Part shown: positions 19,745 through 27,183 of the stretch, piece after piece
Numbering within the stretch: the first letter of the stretch is position 1
Layout of the letters: every line of letters begins with the position of its first letter
DNA from: Algiphilus sp965216485
GTDB taxonomy: Bacteria > Pseudomonadota > Gammaproteobacteria > Nevskiales > Nevskiaceae
Length of the DNA stretch: 64,000 bases
Assembly (NCBI RefSeq): GCF_965216485.1
Contig: NZ_OZ244162.1
Location: 868,001-932,000, forward strand
Direction: 5' to 3'
The notes under the pieces: model-generated
Database searches by the model: none
The model's input: only the letters and a program-made list of their open reading frames with translations
Told to the model about the DNA's origin: nothing
Translations under genes and position numbers: made by a program

Positions 19745-19767
19745 GAAGTGTTACGATATAACATATG
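19745..19767. promoter_or_regulatory. Zur-like box between ABC operon and MerC-like gene
   Basis: The 23-base site matches the gammaproteobacterial Zur consensus (GAAATGTTATANTATAACATTTC) at 17 of 22 defined positions by hand alignment. Its core is TGTTACGATATAACA at 19749-19763. It occupies the whole gap between two divergent start codons and overlaps the ATG of the MerC-like gene. Zinc-bound Zur here should block transcription both ways. Confidence 0.72.
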
Positions 19768-20142
19768 AAAACAGAGCTTCCTCACCGGACCGCCTGGCTG
19801 GATGCCTGCGGCATATCGCTGACGTCGATGTGTGCCGTGCATTGTCTGCTAGTGCCCGTGTGGCCGCTACTGGGCATGGCCTTGCTTGCCGACCCGCGTG
19901 TCGAGCAGTGGGCCCTGATGGCGTCCATGGCCATTGCCGTTCTCGCCATTGGGCATGGTGTCTGCGTGCATCACCGCAAGGCCCTGCCGCTGTTGCTGAT
20001 GCTGGCTGGCTTCGGCCTGTATCTCAACAAGGGTTTCCTGGGCGAAGGGCCTGAACCGCTGCAGCTGACCGTCGGCGTAGCCCTGGTGGCGGGCGCGCAT
20101 GGGCTCAACCTCCGGTGCCGACGGGGCGCGGCGACTCAGTGA
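19765..20142 (+). CDS. MerC-domain inner-membrane protein
   Basis: A 125-residue protein with about four membrane helices. It begins LDACGISLTSMCAVHCLLVPVWPLLG, the MerC-family N-terminus with Cys and His in the first helix (C-A-V-H-C). Classical MerC moves Hg(II), but this branch occurs outside mercury operons. No other mer gene is visible here. The Zur-like box overlapping its start suggests a zinc-limitation role. Its end overlaps the convergent PCuAC-like gene by 7 bases. Confidence 0.82.
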   Translation: MKTELPHRTAWLDACGISLTSMCAVHCLLVPVWPLLGMALLADPRVEQWALMASMAIAVLAIGHGVCVHHRKALPLLLMLAGFGLYLNKGFLGEGPEPLQLTVGVALVAGAHGLNLRCRRGAATQ

Positions 20143-20588
20143 TCGTGATAGTGATCCTCGCCGTGGTCGTGCACATGTAGGTCATAGGACAGCGTGAGCA
20201 ACTGGCCGTCCGCCTGTTCCAGCGCCAGTTGCAGATTGACGCTCTTGACTTCCGCCCACTGCACCGGCGCGGCGTCGATCAGAATGCGATAGCCATCATC
20301 GGGGATGCGCAGGGTCTGTCCGGCACTGAGGGCAATGGCGGGTAGCTGCTGTTCCGGCGCGGTGCTCAGCAGGCGCGCATTGTCGCTGCCCGCCACCGAC
20401 GCCCCCACCAGCCGCACGCTCTGCTGCAGGCCGTTGCGAAGACGCAGATGCAACTCGGCGGGTGCATCCTCCGACGGTCTTTCCACCCAGCCATCTTCGA
20501 TGGACACCGTGCGTGATCCGGAGCAGGCCGCCAGCAGGGTGGCGAGTGCCAGCAGCCATGCGGATATCGAAAGTGGACGTGAAGCCAT
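20136..20588 (-). CDS. PCuAC-like lipoprotein with His-rich tail
   Basis: A 150-residue lipoprotein from ATG 20588 with lipobox LLAAC. The mature part (VSIEDGWVERPSEDAPAELHLRLRNGLQQSVRLVGASV...LPAIALSAGQTLRIPDDGYRILI) follows the PCu(A)C/DUF461 metallochaperone pattern, although the usual H-M...M-x-M copper ligands are poorly kept. The C-terminus HVHDHGEDHYHDH is a strong zinc/copper-binding tail. It is third in the COG0523-DUF1826 operon, 42 bases after DUF1826. A TTG at 20606 is an alternative start. Confidence 0.72.
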   Translation of the reverse strand: MASRPLSISAWLLALATLLAACSGSRTVSIEDGWVERPSEDAPAELHLRLRNGLQQSVRLVGASVAGSDNARLLSTAPEQQLPAIALSAGQTLRIPDDGYRILIDAAPVQWAEVKSVNLQLALEQADGQLLTLSYDLHVHDHGEDHYHDH

Positions 20589-20630
20589 GGTCGGGTGCGT
20601 CGCCAAGGAAAAAGGGGGGCGGGTACGGTC

Positions 20631-21263
20631 TCAGTCGAGCCAATCGATGGTTGCGATCAGACGCGCAGTATGCCCGTCGACCGCCGGTGAGCGGTGCACA
20701 AGGCCGTTGCCTTCGTTACCCAGCCAGTGTTCTCCCTTCATCAGCGCGACGTCGCCGGCGCGCAGTTGCTGCGGTTCCGCCTGCGCACTGGATGCAGTGC
20801 CTGATGCACCCAGGTGGTCGCGGTCCACGACATGCTTGGGTAGCCATTCGGTGCCGGGGCCGCAGAAGGTCGCGATCATGCGTACCGGAATGCGGTCGAC
20901 GTGGAAGCGGGGACACATCGCGCGGTCCAGCGCCGTGATGCGCAGCCCAATGGCGGGAGGCTCGAACAGTTCCGCGAACATGCGGGCGCAGTCAGTTACT
21001 GCCACCAGCAGTGGGTTCAGTGCGGGGTCGGTGGGCCAGCGACGGCGCACATCGGCATCGACCGCTGCTGCCGTGCCGTGGCTGTTGCACAGAAAGCCCG
21101 GTCGCGCCCGGCATAGCGTTTCGGCGCCAAGCCGCGCCTGCCAATCGAGACCCCCTTCCCAGACCGCCAGATTGACGCCGGGCTGGTAGATCTCCGCGAG
21201 TACGGCAGCGTTCGGGCCACCGGCGTACTGGGTCATCGCGTGCGCGGGGCTGAGGGTTTCCAT
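20631..21263 (-). CDS. DUF1826 family protein
   Basis: A 210-residue protein with the DUF1826 hallmarks: CPRFHVDRIPVRMIATFCGPGTEWLP, VDRDHLG, LRAGDVALMKGEHWLGNEGNGLVHRSP. The conserved His and Cys residues make metal binding likely, but its activity is not known. DUF1826 genes commonly sit beside COG0523 GTPases in Zur regulons. Its ATG overlaps the GTPase stop codon by one base (TGATG). Confidence 0.86.
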   Translation of the reverse strand: METLSPAHAMTQYAGGPNAAVLAEIYQPGVNLAVWEGGLDWQARLGAETLCRARPGFLCNSHGTAAAVDADVRRRWPTDPALNPLLVAVTDCARMFAELFEPPAIGLRITALDRAMCPRFHVDRIPVRMIATFCGPGTEWLPKHVVDRDHLGASGTASSAQAEPQQLRAGDVALMKGEHWLGNEGNGLVHRSPAVDGHTARLIATIDWLD

Positions 21264-22468
21264 CAGGCGGCTTCCTCCTCTTGGGTCCAGTCGGGGAACG
21301 GGTCCGGCAGGCGGGCCCAGGCTTGCGGCCCGCCAGCCAGCTCTTCATCGCTGAGCAGTGCCGCATTGAGCTGGCTACGAATGGCGGCCTGATCCAGGCC
21401 CTGGCCGATGAAGATCAGCTCCTGTCGGCGGTCGCCGAAGGCCTCGCTGCTTCGCTGTGCCATCTGCTCGCGCCAGGCCGAATCCTCCGGCCATTGCGAC
21501 GCGGGCACCGCGGCCCACCAGTTACCCGCCGGTCCGTGGCGCATGATGCCGCCGGCCTGTGACCACTGCCCGGCAATATCGAAGCGGGTCGCCAGCCAGA
21601 AGAAGCCCTTGGAGCGCAGCAAGGTGCCGGACCACTGCGGCTTGGTGATCGTGTCCCAGAAGCGCTGCGGGTGGAACGGACGATCGGCGCGGTAAACCAT
21701 GCTCGCGATGCCGTGCTCCTCGGTTTCCGGAATATGCGTGCCGCGCAGTTCCTGCAGCCAGCCTGGCGCGGCGGCGGCGCGCTCGAAGGAGAAGCGCCCG
21801 GTGTTGAGCAGCTTGTCGAGGGGAAGCTGACCGAAGGTGGCGGGGATGATCTCGGCGTGGCGATTCAGCTGCAGGAGCAGCGCGGTGAGCCGTTCGCGCT
21901 CTGCCTGACTGATCAGCTCGATCTTGTTGAGGATGAGAATGTCCGCGAATTCCACCTGGTCGACCAGAAGATCGGCGACGGTGCGGTTGTCATCCTCGCC
22001 GAGGCTTTGGCCGCGTTCGTCGAGTTCGTCAGCCTGTTCGAGGTCGACGGCGATATGGACCGCGTCGACCACGGTCACCATGGTGTCGAGGCGCGCCAGA
22101 TCGGACAGGCTCTTGCCGTGCTCATCGCGAAAGGTGAAGGTCTCGGCCACAGGGAGCGGTTCCGAGATGCCGGTGGACTCGATCACCAGTGCGTCGAAGC
22201 GGTCTTCACGCGCCAGCTTCGCCACCTCGATCAGAAGATCCTCGCGCAAGGTGCAGCAGATGCAGCCGTTCGACATCTCCACCAGGCGCTCGTCGGCGCG
22301 ATGGAGCTGGACGTCGCGGCTGACGAGGTCGGCGTCAATATTCACGTCCGACATGTCGTTGACGATGACCGCTACGCGCCGCCCATCCCGGTTATTGAGA
22401 ATGTGATTGAGCGTGGTTGTCTTGCCCGCTCCGAGAAAACCCGAGAGCACCGTGACCGGTAGCGTCAT
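21263..22468 (-). CDS. COG0523 (CobW/ZigA-type) GTPase, probable zinc metallochaperone
   Basis: A 401-residue G3E GTPase. It has Walker A GFLGAGKTT (Lys16), the metal-binding CxCC motif NGCICC (Cys69, 71, 72), VIESTGISEP and the NKIEL specificity motif. A CobW C-terminal domain from about residue 260 contains HPQRFWDTI. ATG 22468 is preferred over TTG 22480 because it starts directly at the family consensus. Zur-controlled members move zinc to client enzymes during starvation. Here the gene is divergent from folE and heads an operon with DUF1826 and a His-tailed lipoprotein. Confidence 0.92.
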   Translation of the reverse strand: MTLPVTVLSGFLGAGKTTTLNHILNNRDGRRVAVIVNDMSDVNIDADLVSRDVQLHRADERLVEMSNGCICCTLREDLLIEVAKLAREDRFDALVIESTGISEPLPVAETFTFRDEHGKSLSDLARLDTMVTVVDAVHIAVDLEQADELDERGQSLGEDDNRTVADLLVDQVEFADILILNKIELISQAERERLTALLLQLNRHAEIIPATFGQLPLDKLLNTGRFSFERAAAAPGWLQELRGTHIPETEEHGIASMVYRADRPFHPQRFWDTITKPQWSGTLLRSKGFFWLATRFDIAGQWSQAGGIMRHGPAGNWWAAVPASQWPEDSAWREQMAQRSSEAFGDRRQELIFIGQGLDQAAIRSQLNAALLSDEELAGGPQAWARLPDPFPDWTQEEEAA

Positions 22469-22479
22469 GCGAATCACCA

Positions 22480-22493
22480 AATGTTATAACATT
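22480..22493. promoter_or_regulatory. Zur-like perfect palindrome AATGTTATAACATT
   Basis: A perfect 14-base palindrome 12 bases upstream of the COG0523 ATG, in the gap shared with folE. Each arm matches a Zur half-site (AAATGTTATA / TATAACATTGC), but the half-sites overlap, so the site is shorter than the 23-base classical box. It is one of the few AT-rich spots in this region. Confidence 0.6.
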
Positions 22494-22597
22494 GCTAATG
22501 ATCGCATTGCGGCCATGGGCTGGCAATGCCCCGGCGGCGCCGCTGTATCGGCGAGGAGCCGCTGCCTTTCCAACCCACGATGCAGGAGATGCACGCC

Positions 22598-23209
22598 ATG
22601 GATGATGAGCGGGCACTGACCACGGAAGCCCGGCAGGGCGCAGAGCGCCATCGGCCGACGCGGGGGGCCGCCGAAGCCGCCGTCGACACCCTCATTCGAT
22701 GGGCCGGGGATGATCCATCGCGTGAAGGCCTGCGCGATACGCCCCAACGCGTCGTGCGCGCCTACGAGGAATTCTTCAGCGGTTACGGCGAAAACCCGCG
22801 GCAGCCCCTGTCACGCACCTTTGAAGAGGTCGCCGACTATCAGGGCATCGTGCTGCTGCGCGACATCCGCCTGGAATCGCATTGCGAGCACCACATCGTG
22901 CCGATCATCGGCACCGCCCACGTGGCCTATCTCCCGGATCGCCGCGTTGTCGGCATCAGCAAGCTGGTGCGCGTGGTGCACGTCCTGGCGCGCCGTCTGC
23001 AGACGCAGGAGACGCTGACTGCGCAGATTGCGCAGGTGCTCGATGAGGCTCTTGCGCCGCGCGGTGTGGGCGTGCTGATTGACGCCGCGCATCAATGCAT
23101 GACGACGCGCGGGGTACGCGATGTGGGCGTGTCCACCGTCACCAGTCATTTCACGGGGGATTTCGCCTCCGACACGGCCCTGCAGGATCGCCTCTGGCGC
23201 CTGCTCTGA
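22598..23209 (+). CDS. folE: GTP cyclohydrolase I, zinc-dependent type IA
   Basis: A 203-residue enzyme that converts GTP to dihydroneopterin triphosphate, the first step of folate and pterin synthesis. ATG 22598 has AGGAG 10 bases upstream. The zinc ligands are visible: Cys96 and His99 in ESHCEHH and Cys167 in HQCMTTRGV. It is therefore the zinc enzyme and not the zinc-independent FolE2 usually found in Zur regulons. It is divergent from a COG0523 GTPase across a Zur-like palindrome, suggesting that the GTPase metallates it. Confidence 0.93.
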   Translation: MDDERALTTEARQGAERHRPTRGAAEAAVDTLIRWAGDDPSREGLRDTPQRVVRAYEEFFSGYGENPRQPLSRTFEEVADYQGIVLLRDIRLESHCEHHIVPIIGTAHVAYLPDRRVVGISKLVRVVHVLARRLQTQETLTAQIAQVLDEALAPRGVGVLIDAAHQCMTTRGVRDVGVSTVTSHFTGDFASDTALQDRLWRLL

Positions 23210-23351
23210 GCCCTCGCGCTGGGCGTCATCACCCAGCGGCCATGCTCCTGCCGGCTGGCGTCACGCGCAGCGTTGCGCGAAGATGCACGGATTCGCCACG
23301 AAAAAGCGCAGATCACGCGCAAACAGAGCGAAGCCAACAGGAGGAGACAGC

Positions 23352-24506
23352 ATGGGCACAGACCCCGAATCGGGCGCGCCTGGGGACGAAACACCGCGCA
23401 GCCTTTCCCGTCGCGTCGTATTGCAGTGCGGCGGCGTGGTGTGCCTGCAGGCCTGGCTGCTGCCGATGGCGGGCTGCGGCACCTCGACCGCACCCGCCGC
23501 CGCCAGTGGGTCGGCATTGCGCGGACCGGAAAAGGCGACGCCCTTCGCGCGCTTCCTGACCGCATCCGAGCGCGCCACCTTGCGCGCGCTGGTCGACCGC
23601 TTGATTCCCGCGGACCTCACACCGGGTGCGGCGGTGGCAGAGGCCGAAAACGCCATCGACGCCTTTCTTGCCGCCTTCCTCACCGATCCGCCCCTGATCT
23701 ATGCCGGTGGCCCCTTCTCGGACCGCGCCGGTGCCGCCGACAACGATTTCGAACGCTTCATTCCCCTCGATGCTTACGAGGCTCTGGCCTGGCGCCTGGT
23801 CATCGAAGGCTCGCAAGGTCTGCCTGAGCGCGAGTTCAATGGCCCTATCAAGGGATTGCAGCAGATCTACCGCGAAGGCTTGGCGCGGCTGGACGTGCGC
23901 GCGCAGCAGCTCGCTACCGGCATCCTGCCCGCCGCGCTGGGCGACATCGTCGCGGCGCAGCTCGCCGACATTGGCCTGGACACGGTGCTGGCACAGGTTG
24001 ACGCCCTTGCCGGCAATGAGGGCTTTGCCGATCTCCCTGCACCGCTGCGCGACCTGATCCTGTTCGACCCGAGTGACGCGACCGTGCAGGCGCTGGTCGA
24101 TGTCGCCTTTCCCGACACCCTGGCCGGGACCTATGGGCCGCCCGAATATGGCGGCAATCGTGATCTGGTCGGCTGGACGCTCGCCGATTTCGACGGCGAT
24201 GTGCAGCCACGCGGCTACAGCGACGATGCCGTGGTCAATGCCGATCAACCCGGACCCTTCGACAGCCTGCTGCCACCTTCCTACGGACGCGGTGCCGAGG
24301 GCACAGCGGCAACGGCCAGGGCGGGCGCGTCCCACACTGGCGTGGCGGACGTCGTGACGCTGCCACTGGTCGTCGCGCCCAGTGAAAGCCTGGCCGCCAT
24401 CATTCTGGATGCCGGTGGCTCGCTGACCGCGCTGAAACGTTGCCTGGCGCCCTGGACGACGCCGCCGGCCGACGCAATCTGGACCTGGAGCGCCGACCAT
24501 GCCTGA
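23352..24506 (+). CDS. Tat-exported gluconate 2-dehydrogenase subunit 3-like protein
   Basis: A 384-residue protein from ATG 23352 behind GGAGACAG. The N-terminus has a twin-arginine signal, LSRRVVLQCGGVVCLQAWLLPMAGC, whose end also looks like a lipobox. The segment FLTASERATLRALVDRLIPADLTPGA is the gluconate_2-dh3 hallmark. It overlaps the GMC oxidoreductase by 8 bases. Such subunits escort the GMC flavoprotein through the Tat pathway, so the pair should work in the periplasm. Confidence 0.85.
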   Translation: MGTDPESGAPGDETPRSLSRRVVLQCGGVVCLQAWLLPMAGCGTSTAPAAASGSALRGPEKATPFARFLTASERATLRALVDRLIPADLTPGAAVAEAENAIDAFLAAFLTDPPLIYAGGPFSDRAGAADNDFERFIPLDAYEALAWRLVIEGSQGLPEREFNGPIKGLQQIYREGLARLDVRAQQLATGILPAALGDIVAAQLADIGLDTVLAQVDALAGNEGFADLPAPLRDLILFDPSDATVQALVDVAFPDTLAGTYGPPEYGGNRDLVGWTLADFDGDVQPRGYSDDAVVNADQPGPFDSLLPPSYGRGAEGTAATARAGASHTGVADVVTLPLVVAPSESLAAIILDAGGSLTALKRCLAPWTTPPADAIWTWSADHA

Positions 24507-26205
24507 GGCCATCGTCATCGGATCGGGCCCGGCCGGTGCCATTGCGGCCCATGAGCTTGCCCAGCAAGGCTGGTCGGTGACCGTGCTGGAGCGCGGCCGC
24601 AATCTGCGGCCCGGCTTCGGCGAAGTCGACAGCGGTGATCTGGGCACGCTCTACAGCAGCGACGAGATCAAGACCAACCGTGGCTTCGGCTACCCGCATC
24701 CGCTGCTCGAACCGATCACCGGCCGCACGCGGGGCGAGGCCGGTGAGGGCACGCGCCGCAGCGTGCAGGGCACGCACGTCTCGCTCGGTGCCGCCGTGGG
24801 TGGCACATCGCTGCATTACAACGCCAAGTTTCCGCGCTTCTGGAAGCGCGACTTCAAGCAACTGTCCGAGCTGGGCCCCATCGACGGGGCACAGGTCGCG
24901 GACTGGCCGATCAGCTACGACGACCTCGCCCCCTATTACGACGAGGTTGAGCGCACCATCGGCGTGCAGGGCGATGTCAGCCTGATGCCAGCACGCACGC
25001 TGGAACAGTCACCGCGCAGCGGCCCCTTCATCATGCCGCCGAACCCGACGGGCTACGCCGCCCGGCTGCTCGCGCGCGGCGCACTCAATGTCGGCTGGGA
25101 ACCCTATCCCTATCCGGCCGCAGTCAATTCGGTGCCTTTCGATGGCCGTCCGGCCTGCAACTCCTGCGGGCTGTGTTCTTCCTTCGGCTGTCCGATCAAC
25201 GCCCGTGGCGACGCCATGGTCAGCTACCTCAACCCGGCGGTGCGCAGTGGGCGCGTGCGCGTCATCGAGCGCGCCCTGGTCCATCGCATTGCCACCACGC
25301 CGGACGGTCGGCGCGCCAGCGATGTGCATTATTTCGATGCGGACGGAGCGCCCAAGCGCATCAGCGCCGACAAGGTGCTGCTGGCCGCCAGCCCGGTGCA
25401 GACCGCCCGGTTGTTGCTGATGTCCGCCAGCAGCGCCCATCCGCTGGGCCTGGGCAATGGTTCGGACCAGGTTGGCCGCAATGTCATGTTTCACTTCTTC
25501 ACCATCGGCGGCGCTCTTTTCGCGCGCGACATCCAGTCGCTGCGCGCGCAGAGCACGACAGTGCAGGTGGACGATCTCACCGGTCCCTTCACCGGCGCCG
25601 AGGCAAGGGCCTTCGGTCTGCCCTACATCAAGGGTGGCCTGATTCAGGTGGGCAGCTCGCTGCCGCTGCTGCAGGAGGCCAATCTTTACGCCGGCCTTGG
25701 TGCGCCCTTCGGCACAGCGCACAAGACCTTGATGCAGACCGGTCTGGTGCGGCGGCGTCTGGCAGGCATTCAGTTCGTCGGCGAGGATCTGCCGCAGGCG
25801 CGCAATCGTGTCGACCTTGATCCGGACGTCAAGGACTGGCGCGGCCTGCCCGCGCCGCGTGTGACCTACGCACCGCATGCCCACGACCGGGCCGCAGCCA
25901 CCCTCACCGCGCCCCGCCTGCTGGCCATGCTGCAGGCGACGCCGGGGGCCACCGGTGCCGTGGTGCTGCCGGAGCCGCTGCTGTCCGATCAGCCTTCGAT
26001 CACCGCGCACCATGCCGGCACGGCGCGTTTCGGTGACGACCCCGCCACCAGCGTCTGCGATCCCTGGGGCAAGCTGCACGAGGTGGAGAATGTCCACGTG
26101 GTGGACGGTTCGCTGTTCCCTACCTTTCCCGGCTACAACCCGACGCTGACGGTCCTCGCCAGCTCGTTGCGCATCGCACGGGCCATCGGCGAAGGGCGCG
26201 CATAG
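24499..26205 (+). CDS. GMC-family FAD oxidoreductase
   Basis: A 568-residue flavoprotein. The N-terminal Rossmann motif is VIGSGPAGAIAAHELAQQGWSVTVLERG. The middle has a Cys-rich stretch CNSCGLCSSFGCPINARGD (about residues 220-238). The C-terminal GMC domain has the catalytic His region ITAHHAGTARFGDD and ends GYNPTLTVLASSLRIARAI. It oxidises an alcohol or sugar hydroxyl and, with the Tat partner before it and the ThuA protein after it, may make keto-sugars. It has no signal of its own and is presumably exported bound to its partner. Confidence 0.9.
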   Translation: MPEAIVIGSGPAGAIAAHELAQQGWSVTVLERGRNLRPGFGEVDSGDLGTLYSSDEIKTNRGFGYPHPLLEPITGRTRGEAGEGTRRSVQGTHVSLGAAVGGTSLHYNAKFPRFWKRDFKQLSELGPIDGAQVADWPISYDDLAPYYDEVERTIGVQGDVSLMPARTLEQSPRSGPFIMPPNPTGYAARLLARGALNVGWEPYPYPAAVNSVPFDGRPACNSCGLCSSFGCPINARGDAMVSYLNPAVRSGRVRVIERALVHRIATTPDGRRASDVHYFDADGAPKRISADKVLLAASPVQTARLLLMSASSAHPLGLGNGSDQVGRNVMFHFFTIGGALFARDIQSLRAQSTTVQVDDLTGPFTGAEARAFGLPYIKGGLIQVGSSLPLLQEANLYAGLGAPFGTAHKTLMQTGLVRRRLAGIQFVGEDLPQARNRVDLDPDVKDWRGLPAPRVTYAPHAHDRAAATLTAPRLLAMLQATPGATGAVVLPEPLLSDQPSITAHHAGTARFGDDPATSVCDPWGKLHEVENVHVVDGSLFPTFPGYNPTLTVLASSLRIARAIGEGRA

Positions 26206-26217
26206 GAGACCCCGCGC

Positions 26218-27177
26218 ATGATCCGCAAATCTGTCTGCCTGGCGATCCTTTTCGCCCTCGTCGTGCCGCTATCCGGCTGCGGCGGCGGGCACAGCACCGG
26301 CGAAACGGCGATCGAAAACGGCGGCTTCCGCCTGCTTGTCTTCACCCGCACGGAAGGTTTTCGCCATGCCTCCATTCCCACCGGCGTGGAAACTGTCGAG
26401 CAGCTCGGCGTGATGCACGGCTTCGAGGTCGAACATACCGAGGACCCCGCGGCATTCAATGCCGAGAATCTGGCGCGTTTCGCCGCCGTGATGTGGCTCA
26501 ACACCACCGGCGATGTCCTGGACGAGGGGCAGCAGCGCGCCTTCGAGGACTACATCGCGGCCGGTGGCGGCTATGTCGGCGTACATTCCGCCTCGGATAC
26601 CGAGTTCGACTGGCCCTTTTACGGCCAACTGGTGGGCGCCTATTTCAAGAATCACCCGGTGTTCCCCGTCACCGCCGAGGAAGGCCCGGGCGTGCAGCAG
26701 GGCGTGCTGCGACGCGAGGCAGCCGAGCACCCTTCGACCGCGCATCTGCCCGAGCAATGGACGCTTGAGGATGAGTTCTACGCCTTCCAAAGCAATCCGC
26801 GCGGTGTGGTGCGCGTGCTGATGAACATCGACGAGGACAGCTACGACCAGGACCCGAATACCAGCAATCTTCCGGGTCGCGATGGCTTCCCGCTGGGGGA
26901 GACCGGGCAGATGAACGACCATCCGATGAGCTGGTGCCACGACAATCTCGGTGGCATGGCCTGGTATAGCGCCATCGGTCACAGCATCGGGCTTTACGAC
27001 GACGGCGACTTTCGCCAGCACCTGCTGGGCGGCATTCTCACCGCCGCACGCCGCCAACCGGCCGACTGCGCACCGCGCGAGGATGGTCCGCTGGCAGAGC
27101 CGGAGGAAGGCCCGGCCGCGCCGCAGCAGATTCCGCTGCTCGACGAAATCGCTGACGCCCTGGCGCCGCCAGCCTGA
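26218..27177 (+). CDS. ThuA-domain lipoprotein
   Basis: A 319-residue lipoprotein (lipobox PLSGC, Cys21) with a ThuA domain of class I amidotransferase-like fold: LLVFTRTEGFRHASIPTGVETVEQL, the segment from AYIAAGGGYVGVHSASDTEFDWPFY, and HPMSWCHDNLGGMAWYSAIGHS. ThuA proteins act with oxidoreductases on 3-keto-disaccharides in rhizobial trehalose use. It follows the GMC gene by 12 bases and should be co-transcribed. Confidence 0.88.
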   Translation: MIRKSVCLAILFALVVPLSGCGGGHSTGETAIENGGFRLLVFTRTEGFRHASIPTGVETVEQLGVMHGFEVEHTEDPAAFNAENLARFAAVMWLNTTGDVLDEGQQRAFEDYIAAGGGYVGVHSASDTEFDWPFYGQLVGAYFKNHPVFPVTAEEGPGVQQGVLRREAAEHPSTAHLPEQWTLEDEFYAFQSNPRGVVRVLMNIDEDSYDQDPNTSNLPGRDGFPLGETGQMNDHPMSWCHDNLGGMAWYSAIGHSIGLYDDGDFRQHLLGGILTAARRQPADCAPREDGPLAEPEEGPAAPQQIPLLDEIADALAPPA

Positions 27178-27183
27178 GCCCGA

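Noticed and set aside
19765..20142. A mercury-resistance operon
   Set aside because: Only a MerC-domain protein is present, with no merR, merT, merP or merA, and the adjoining promoter has a Zur-like site.
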